The position numbers and the translations under genes are program-made. Shown piece by piece: positions 1 through 4,071 of a DNA stretch of 5,525 bases. The notes beneath the pieces are model-generated. The model searched no databases and was not told the origin of the DNA. It saw only the letters and a program-made list of their open reading frames with translations. The DNA is taken from NCBI GenBank assembly GCA_003819975.1, contig RPPU01000339.1, positions 1 to 5,525 on the forward strand, written 5' to 3'. Origin of the DNA: Desulfobacteraceae bacterium. Its GTDB lineage: Bacteria; Desulfobacterota; DSM-4660; Desulfatiglandales; HGW-15. Each line of letters starts with the position of its first letter. Position 1 is the stretch's first letter.

Positions 1-24
1 GTTTTTCAGATCTGTTTTCGCCAT
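1..24 (-). CDS. Possible start of the next gene downstream of the IclR regulator (partial, 8 codons)
   Basis: Reading the minus strand, an ATG at 24-22 opens a frame that stays open to the window edge and gives MAKTDLKN. A GGA lies about 7 nt upstream of the ATG, an acceptable ribosome binding site, and a GAGG lies further up. The gap to the regulator's stop codon is 45 nt and no terminator hairpin is visible in it, so this could be the next cistron of the regulator's transcript. Eight residues are too few to name a product, and an open frame of this length is weak evidence. The call rests on start codon, binding site and position only. Confidence 0.35.
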
Positions 25-69
25 ATTTTTTCCGATAACCTCGGCCCTGAATGGTTGAATACCCTAGCG

Positions 70-846
70 CTACGAAACCGGAAGCACAAGTGATAATTCC
101 TTGGCCAACTCCACCAACGGCAGCGCATACTCCCGCTCGAATTGCTCCCATGTATATCTGGAAGTGGCGGCGTCAAAACTGATGGCGCCTTGAACCCGTG
201 CGGTATGATGATTGATCAAAGGCGCGCCCAGGGCGATTAAGCCCGGCAAAAATTCTTCGTTATTCAGCGAATAACCCTTTTCCTTAATCTTTTGCAATTC
301 CGCCAAAAGATCGTTCTTGTCGGTCAAGGTCTTGGCGGTTTTTTTTTCAAGCGGGAGCCGGTCGATAAACTCGATCTGTTCCGCTTCCGGAAGAAAGGCT
401 AAAGCAGCTTTACCGGAGGCTAAAAAATGCAGCCCGCTGCCGCGCGTGAAATGGCGAAAATGGATGGTGTCTTTATTTTCCCGGCGATAAAGGGCATAGA
501 TGGAATCCCCATGCAGCAGCCCCACATCAATATGGACCCGTAATTTCAGATAAGCCCGGTCTACGATCGGTTTGACGATATCGACCAGATCCGAACCCTG
601 AATAAAAGTATAGGCCAGAGCTACGGTTCGGGGACCGAGTTTAAATAATTTTGTTTTCGAATCTTTCCTTAAATAGCCCAGTTTGCAATAAGTATTCAGA
701 TAGCGATAGATTGAGGTTTTATTGACCCTCAATAATTTCGAGATCTCGCTTAAGCGCAAGCCTTGATGATGTTCATTGAATAAATTCAGTATGTTGAGCC
801 CTTTTTCCAGGGTTTCGGAAATGTGAATTTTGTTGGAGTCTGCCAT
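70..846 (-). CDS. IclR-family transcriptional regulator
   Basis: A 258-residue protein, the usual length for the IclR family of ligand-responsive cytoplasmic DNA-binding regulators. Residues about 10-75 form the N-terminal winged helix-turn-helix: an ETLEKGLNILNLF opening helix, then LSEISKLLRVNKTSIYRYL as the helix-turn-helix (about 32-50), and GYLRKD entering the wing. Residues about 85-255 are the effector-binding domain. LASGKAALAFLP (142-153) and EEFLPGLIALGAPL (197-210), followed by GAISF, are typical of the family. The ligand cannot be deduced; IclR proteins often control catabolic genes for organic acids, aromatics or sugars. The ATG at 846 is the only Met near the family's N terminus. 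Its ribosome binding site is weak (TTGGTAG just upstream). The gene has its own promoter and a possible operator, suggesting autoregulation. A run of nine A residues (339-347 on the minus strand) encodes part of EKK near residue 167. Confidence 0.93.
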   Translation of the reverse strand: MADSNKIHISETLEKGLNILNLFNEHHQGLRLSEISKLLRVNKTSIYRYLNTYCKLGYLRKDSKTKLFKLGPRTVALAYTFIQGSDLVDIVKPIVDRAYLKLRVHIDVGLLHGDSIYALYRRENKDTIHFRHFTRGSGLHFLASGKAALAFLPEAEQIEFIDRLPLEKKTAKTLTDKNDLLAELQKIKEKGYSLNNEEFLPGLIALGAPLINHHTARVQGAISFDAATSRYTWEQFEREYALPLVELAKELSLVLPVS

Positions 847-897
847 AATCTACCAAGAAATTGTTTCTATGAAAGAACCTTTAATTCTCTGAAAGGA

Positions 898-926
898 ATT
901 ATTTATCCAAACAACCTAATTGTCAA
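898..926 (-). promoter_or_regulatory. Sigma-70 type promoter of the IclR regulator gene
   Basis: On the minus strand there is a perfect -35 box TTGACA (926-921), a 17-nt spacer and a -10 box AATAAT (903-898), five of six bases matching TATAAT. Both boxes and the spacing are near ideal. Transcription would start near 891, giving a leader of about 45 nt before the ATG at 846. Upstream of the -35 box the DNA is very rich in A and T, with a run of seven T on the minus strand, which could act as an UP element. Confidence 0.78.
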
Positions 927-943
927 GATAAAAAGTTTTTATC
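927..943. promoter_or_regulatory. Perfect palindrome abutting the -35 box, candidate operator
   Basis: GATAAAAA-G-TTTTTATC is a perfect inverted repeat of 8+1+8 bp that ends at the base next to the -35 hexamer (921-926) of the regulator's promoter. IclR-family proteins bind short palindromes at or near promoters and many regulate their own gene, so this is the best operator candidate in the window. Caveat: six of the eight bases per arm are A or T in an AT-rich stretch, so a chance palindrome or UP element is possible. Binding by this particular regulator is inference. Confidence 0.5.
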
Positions 944-960
944 CTAAAAAAACCAGAGCC

Positions 961-994
961 AAAAAAAAATTTTCGCTACGGCTTGCCGCAATGA
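961..994 (-). terminator. Intrinsic terminator closing the pgsA transcript
   Basis: In the minus-strand RNA, bases 994 down to 973 fold as a hairpin around CGGCAAGCCG. About nine pairs form, counting two G-U wobbles, with one A-C mismatch and a CAAG or AA loop. Three A residues then lead into a run of nine U (969-961). This hairpin plus U-tract layout fits a rho-independent terminator reading leftwards, about 190 nt past the pgsA stop and just ahead of the regulator's promoter. The wobble pairs form only in the minus-strand RNA, which supports that orientation. The stem is modest. Confidence 0.55.
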
Positions 995-1044
995 GATATG
1001 ACACAGTGTGAATGGCTTATGCAGAATCAAAAAACATATAGTGG

Positions 1045-1070
1045 CATTGTTAATTTAATTGCCAACAATG
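1045..1070. repeat. Short inverted repeat with 7-bp perfect arms
   Basis: CATTGTT (1045-1051) and AACAATG (1064-1070) are perfect inverted copies around a 12-nt AT-rich centre. GGC and GCC also flank the centre and could pair instead. In the minus-strand direction a run of six T follows about 10 nt later, too far for a good terminator. It could be a weak extra terminator for pgsA, a protein site, or chance. Confidence 0.3.
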
Positions 1071-1076
1071 AGGGGG

Positions 1077-1131
1077 CGTCATTCCGGCAAGCCATTTTGC
1101 CAAGGCAAAATCATGACCTGCCGGGGTGACG
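1077..1131. repeat. REP-like extragenic palindrome downstream of pgsA
   Basis: The outer arms CGTCATTCCGGCA (1077-1089) and TGCCGGGGTGACG (1119-1131) pair over 13 positions, with 11 Watson-Crick pairs and two G-U pairs in the plus-strand RNA. Inside them sits a second perfect inverted repeat, ATTTTGCC (1094-1101) and GGCAAAAT (1104-1111). The element starts about 50 nt past the pgsA stop. Its size, two-tier structure, GTCA...TGAC ends and position between genes are those of dispersed extragenic palindromes or small non-autonomous elements. Membership in a genome-wide family is inferred from one copy. It could also protect the 3' end of the pgsA mRNA. Confidence 0.6.
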
Positions 1132-1183
1132 AAAGAAAGGGGCACGATACTATTTATAATTAACTTAACCGCGCACTCGGCGC

Positions 1184-1747
1184 CTAATCATCTTTCTTTT
1201 TATGATCAGCCCCACCAAGCCCGTCTCCCAGGATCTTGAACCAATAATACATATAATGCAGGCCGGAACTGATGGTAAAAAGCGCGGTCAGATAAAAAAA
1301 AGTTGAATAAAAGGGGGTGGGAAAACGCAAAAAATCTTTACTCAGTAAAAAAATCAACAATAAAAATTGGAAACAGGTATTGATCTTGCTGATCATGGAG
1401 GGCTTCATCTTGAAGTCAAGACGGTTGAGAAGCAAAATGAAAATCCCGAGCAGAATCATGACATCTCTGGCAATGACCACAACCGTCAACCATGCCGGCA
1501 TAATCTGCTTAACCGCCAACGTCACAAAAGCTGAAACCAACAGAAGTTTATCCGCCAGCGGGTCCAGATAAGCGCCCAAATTGCTTTTCTGGTTAAAAAA
1601 TCGGGCCACCATCCCGTCAATCCCATCGGTTAAGCTGCAAATCAAAAAAATGATCAAAGCATATAAAAGCTGATCGTTGATCATGTAAACGATAAAAACC
1701 GGCGCTAAAATAATACGAATCACGGTGATCAGGTTGGGAATAGTCAT
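1184..1747 (-). CDS. pgsA: CDP-diacylglycerol--glycerol-3-phosphate 3-phosphatidyltransferase
   Basis: A 187-residue inner-membrane enzyme, close to the usual length of PgsA. It makes phosphatidylglycerophosphate from CDP-diacylglycerol and glycerol 3-phosphate, the committed step towards phosphatidylglycerol and cardiolipin. The CDP-alcohol phosphotransferase signature is complete: D41-G-x-D44-G-x-x-A-R49, eight residues, G58-x3-D62-x3-D66, with all catalytic and metal-binding aspartates present. The N terminus IPNLITVIRIILAP is typical of PgsA. About six hydrophobic segments are visible (near 5-22, 27-40, 67-80, 86-107, 125-136 and 146-170), and the tail is charged (HKKKDD). The start follows the preceding gene's stop by 5 nt, with an AAGG binding site inside that gene, so translation is probably coupled. 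Other enzymes of this superfamily, such as phosphatidylserine synthase, share the signature, but length and N terminus favour PgsA. Confidence 0.93.
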   Translation of the reverse strand: MTIPNLITVIRIILAPVFIVYMINDQLLYALIIFLICSLTDGIDGMVARFFNQKSNLGAYLDPLADKLLLVSAFVTLAVKQIMPAWLTVVVIARDVMILLGIFILLLNRLDFKMKPSMISKINTCFQFLLLIFLLSKDFLRFPTPFYSTFFYLTALFTISSGLHYMYYWFKILGDGLGGADHKKKDD

Positions 1748-1752
1748 GGTTC

Positions 1753-2901
1753 TTACCTTATATTAAAAATCAGTTTGCCTTCATCCGTTTTTTCAACTGA
1801 AAATTTAAATGAAAGGTTTTGCTGGTTCGTAAGCTGGGCCAAATATTTTTGAGGGTCTCCCATGTACTCTATGATCAAGGAAATGGAATCGCCGCGACTC
1901 CCGGTCTGCCGAACCAGTTGAGTTCCCTTTACTTTCTTTTCCAGGAATTCCTTGATCTCGCGGAATTGCTTGAAGCTTTTCAGGCCGGCAACCGTCACGG
2001 CGAATTGTTTGGACTGGATCTCTTGGGAATCGAATGATTTGACGATCAAAGGCGCCATGCGCCGCGAGATTTTATACACGGCTTTTTCCGTTAATTGCGT
2101 CATATCGGCCCCTTCCAAGCCCTTTTCTATCAAATGATCTTTCAGAATCCACTCCCCTTTTTTAACGTCAAAGGCCGAAAGATCGACAATCACTTCTTTA
2201 TAGGCGGTCCCTTCATAAGTGCCGTGAAGGACCACATCCGCGCCGAATAAAGCGCCCCACTGGCGCAGCTGTTCTTCATTCAGTGTCAAGTCAAACTTTT
2301 CCGCGGCCATGTCCTGCGGCAATGTTTGGCTGAAACGGCTCACGGTTTGCAATCCGGACTCTTCAAATAATTTTACAAAATAATGATCGATCGGGTTCGG
2401 ACCGGTTGGATTCTGAAGATCTTGCCACCAATAAGTTTTTTCCCCGGGTTGCGGCCCGATTTGTCCGATTAAAAATAACATCTTAAGGGGCGTTCCTTCA
2501 AACAAGATAAAGTCATATTCCTTCATCTTCTTATTGATGAGATTTTCATTCAAACGCATACGAACCAGGATACGCAGTTCTTTTTCAAAACGTGCTTCCG
2601 AAAGAATTAAAAAATTATCCACCAGCTCTTTTGACTTGGGAACCAGGTCGTGTACGATTTTTTGAAAATTATTGATGATGCCGCGACTGCCGATCCGCCG
2701 GACCAAATAACCTTCGACCCCTTTTTTTAAAGCGTCACTGAGCGCTTCTTCCCGCTCGGCCGCTTCATTCCCTCCGGTTATTTTGGCCGTACCGAAGACC
2801 AGGATTTCATTGGTCTCCTGTTGATCCAGGGCCTCAAGGTTTTGCGCGGGATTGACGAACATCATCAATGCCAGGAAGGTCCATAAAACGGTTCGTTTCA
2901 T
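1753..2901 (-). CDS. Exported protein with FlgT-like N-terminal domain, function unknown
   Basis: A 382-residue protein with a clear Sec signal peptide: MKR, a hydrophobic core over residues 4-17, and likely cleavage near A24. There is no lipobox cysteine, so it should be periplasmic or surface-associated rather than a lipoprotein. Residues about 32-120 look like the N-terminal domain of the flagellar assembly protein FlgT: an opening strand, GTAKIT, then EREEALSDALKKGVEGYL, and a closing RILVRMRLN strand. Residues about 138-290 contain GADVVLHGTYE (220-230), a strand pattern seen in periplasmic TolB- or CsgG-like folds and in the FlgT middle domain. Residues about 297-382 form a further alpha/beta domain. 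These assignments are by eye. No catalytic motif is visible and no flagellar gene is nearby, so a flagellar role should not be assumed. It begins 80 nt after miaA, with a weak GGA binding site 6 nt before the ATG, and ends 5 nt before pgsA. Confidence 0.85.
   Translation of the reverse strand: MKRTVLWTFLALMMFVNPAQNLEALDQQETNEILVFGTAKITGGNEAAEREEALSDALKKGVEGYLVRRIGSRGIINNFQKIVHDLVPKSKELVDNFLILSEARFEKELRILVRMRLNENLINKKMKEYDFILFEGTPLKMLFLIGQIGPQPGEKTYWWQDLQNPTGPNPIDHYFVKLFEESGLQTVSRFSQTLPQDMAAEKFDLTLNEEQLRQWGALFGADVVLHGTYEGTAYKEVIVDLSAFDVKKGEWILKDHLIEKGLEGADMTQLTEKAVYKISRRMAPLIVKSFDSQEIQSKQFAVTVAGLKSFKQFREIKEFLEKKVKGTQLVRQTGSRGDSISLIIEYMGDPQKYLAQLTNQQNLSFKFSVEKTDEGKLIFNIR
1756..1759 (-). promoter_or_regulatory. 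Ribosome binding site of pgsA inside the end of the upstream gene
   Basis: AAGG on the minus strand lies 8 nt before the pgsA ATG at 1747 and overlaps the last codon (AGG) of the upstream gene, whose TAA stop is at 1755-1753. Ribosomes finishing the upstream gene therefore cover the pgsA start region. This supports the ATG at 1747 and translational coupling of the two genes. Confidence 0.6.
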
Positions 2902-2981
2902 ATTTAATCCGTTTTGCAGGATTATGAGTCGGGCCTTTTTCTTTTTAAAACAGTCCGTAATGATAGTAACCCTCGTCCCAA

Positions 2982-3905
2982 TCAGGAAAGGAATTCCTGC
3001 ATCAGGTTAAAAATCGCATTTTTTTGTTCAGGGTGGCGCCGAACCACTTCAGGATCGGCCCGAAACCAGGTGATCTGACGCTTGGCATATCGCCTGGTAT
3101 CCGCCTGAAAATCAAGAATAGCCTGATCCCATGAACTCCGGTTTTGCAAGTATTGGATCATATGCCGATATCCGATGGATTTCAAGGACTTTAATGCAGG
3201 GGAATATCCTTTTTCAAGCAACCCTTGGGTCTCCTGCAATAAACCTTTTGTAATCATATCTAGGCAGCGTTGGTTGATGCGTTGATAGAGTTGCGCGCGA
3301 TCCAAATCCAGATAAATTTTCAGATAGTGGAAAGGGCTCTCTTGAAAATGATGCGCTTGAGTCTGAGTCGAAAACGGAACACCGGTCAGCTGAATGATTT
3401 CCAGGGCCCGGATAATCCTGACCGAATCCCGGGGATGAATATTCTCCGCTGCGCGCGGATCCAGAGTCTGTAACCGTTCATGTAAAGCGGCTGAACCATG
3501 CTCGCGGCAATCTTGTTGCAATGAATTTCTCAATTCAAGGTTTAAAGGCGGACAGGCCATTAAGCCGCCCAACAAAGTTTTTATGTAAAGTCCGGTACCG
3601 CCGACCAACAAAGGGACTTTAGCCCTTGAATTTATTTCCGCAATAACGGGTAAAGCGGTTTGCCGAAAAATCGCGGCATTAAAGGGTTCGTCCGGATCAA
3701 CCAGATCCAGCAAATGATGAGGAACGAGCCGGCGTTCTTCCTGCGCCGGTTTGGCGGTGCCGATATCGAGACCGCGGTAGACCTGCATGGAATCCGCATT
3801 AACGATTTCAGTTGAAAAACGGACAGCCAATTCGATCCCCAGGCTGCTTTTGCCCGAAGCGGTAGGCCCGCATAAAACGATCACTTTTGGTTTATCCGTA
3901 TTCAT
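2982..3905 (-). CDS. miaA: tRNA dimethylallyltransferase (tRNA delta(2)-isopentenylpyrophosphate transferase)
   Basis: A 307-residue cytosolic enzyme, full length for the family (E. coli about 316). It transfers the dimethylallyl group from DMAPP to N6 of A37 in tRNAs that read codons starting with U, steadying codon-anticodon pairing; the product is commonly the substrate of MiaB. Family motifs are intact and in order: P-loop GPTASGKS (13-20), NADSMQVY (36-43) with the catalytic Asp38 and Gln41, GTAKP (49-53), VPHHLLD (61-67), VGGTGLY (101-107), HPRDSVRIIRALE (157-169), SIGYR (243-247) and RRYAKRQITWFR (271-282). The start gives the normal short lead into the P-loop. Its binding site is unusual: the AAGGA (3923-3919) sits 13 nt from the ATG, longer than ideal. 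miaA after mutL is a familiar order in Proteobacteria, but here the usual downstream hfq is absent. Confidence 0.97.
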   Translation of the reverse strand: MNTDKPKVIVLCGPTASGKSSLGIELAVRFSTEIVNADSMQVYRGLDIGTAKPAQEERRLVPHHLLDLVDPDEPFNAAIFRQTALPVIAEINSRAKVPLLVGGTGLYIKTLLGGLMACPPLNLELRNSLQQDCREHGSAALHERLQTLDPRAAENIHPRDSVRIIRALEIIQLTGVPFSTQTQAHHFQESPFHYLKIYLDLDRAQLYQRINQRCLDMITKGLLQETQGLLEKGYSPALKSLKSIGYRHMIQYLQNRSSWDQAILDFQADTRRYAKRQITWFRADPEVVRRHPEQKNAIFNLMQEFLS

Positions 3906-4006
3906 CTCAAAAATCGAATCCTTAATCGGGACGAGTCTACCGTTGATAAAATTACAGGGTGACCATCTGAAATGGAATCAGACTCGTAGATTTGGGGCTT
4001 TTTCTT

Positions 4007-4031
4007 CAAAATCCGCCTTTAACGGATTTTG
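4007..4031. terminator. Perfect 9-bp hairpin in the mutL-miaA gap, possible weak terminator
   Basis: CAAAATCCG (4007-4015) and CGGATTTTG (4023-4031) are perfect inverted copies with a 7-nt loop. On the minus strand the 3' arm supplies four U after a CGG stem, like a short bidirectional terminator with pairing A and U tracts. Only four U are present and the GC part is three pairs, so termination would be partial at best. It lies 40 nt past the mutL stop and about 100 nt before miaA. It could attenuate read-through into miaA or protect the mutL 3' end. Confidence 0.4.
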
Positions 4032-4033
4032 TG

Positions 4034-4071
4034 ATGAATGCTCACTGCGGCTTGCTGCCGTGAGCATTCAT
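4034..4071. repeat. Strong palindrome touching the mutL stop codon
   Basis: ATGAATGCTCAC (4034-4045) and GTGAGCATTCAT (4060-4071) are perfect 12-bp arms. Inside, GCGGC and GCTGC extend the pairing with one G-U, to about 17 pairs with one mismatch. The stem begins at the base after the mutL TAA (4074-4072), so it caps the 3' end of the mutL reading frame. No U-tract follows directly in either direction, which argues against a simple intrinsic terminator. It may serve mRNA stability or processing, or be a dispersed palindrome; its core resembles the hairpin at 972-995. Confidence 0.65.

Larger units (their letters stand above)
847..1183. other. Intergenic control region between pgsA and the IclR regulator gene
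   Basis: This 337-bp stretch carries no convincing gene; a short plus-strand open frame that starts inside the regulator gene looks like a shadow. From pgsA towards the regulator it holds a REP-like palindrome (1077-1131), a small inverted repeat (1045-1070), an intrinsic terminator (961-994), an AT-rich block, a perfect 17-bp palindrome (927-943), a sigma-70 promoter (898-926) and a leader of about 45 nt. The order of terminator then promoter separates the pgsA transcript from that of the regulator. Confidence 0.7.

Noticed and set aside
895..908. GGAATTATTTATCC at the -10 region as a second IclR operator
   Set aside because: Only the outer GGA/TCC and a central base are symmetric; the match to an IclR-type palindrome is too weak.
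823..1011. 62-codon plus-strand open frame in the regulator's upstream region
   Set aside because: It begins inside the regulator gene, covers the promoter, palindrome and terminator, and encodes a lysine-rich product of the kind expected from A-rich DNA.
1077..1131. CRISPR repeat or IS end
   Set aside because: Only one copy is present, with no spacers, no transposase gene and no second terminal repeat in the window.
1317..1571. 84-codon plus-strand open frame inside pgsA
   Set aside because: It is fully antisense to the well-supported pgsA and looks like a shadow frame.
2984..3000. CAGGAA...TTCCTG inverted repeat at the end of miaA as a terminator
   Set aside because: It lies within the last miaA codons, has six-bp arms and no U-tract follows.
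3906..4006. A dedicated promoter for miaA
   Set aside because: Only poor -35 and -10 matches at uncertain spacing were found, so none is annotated.
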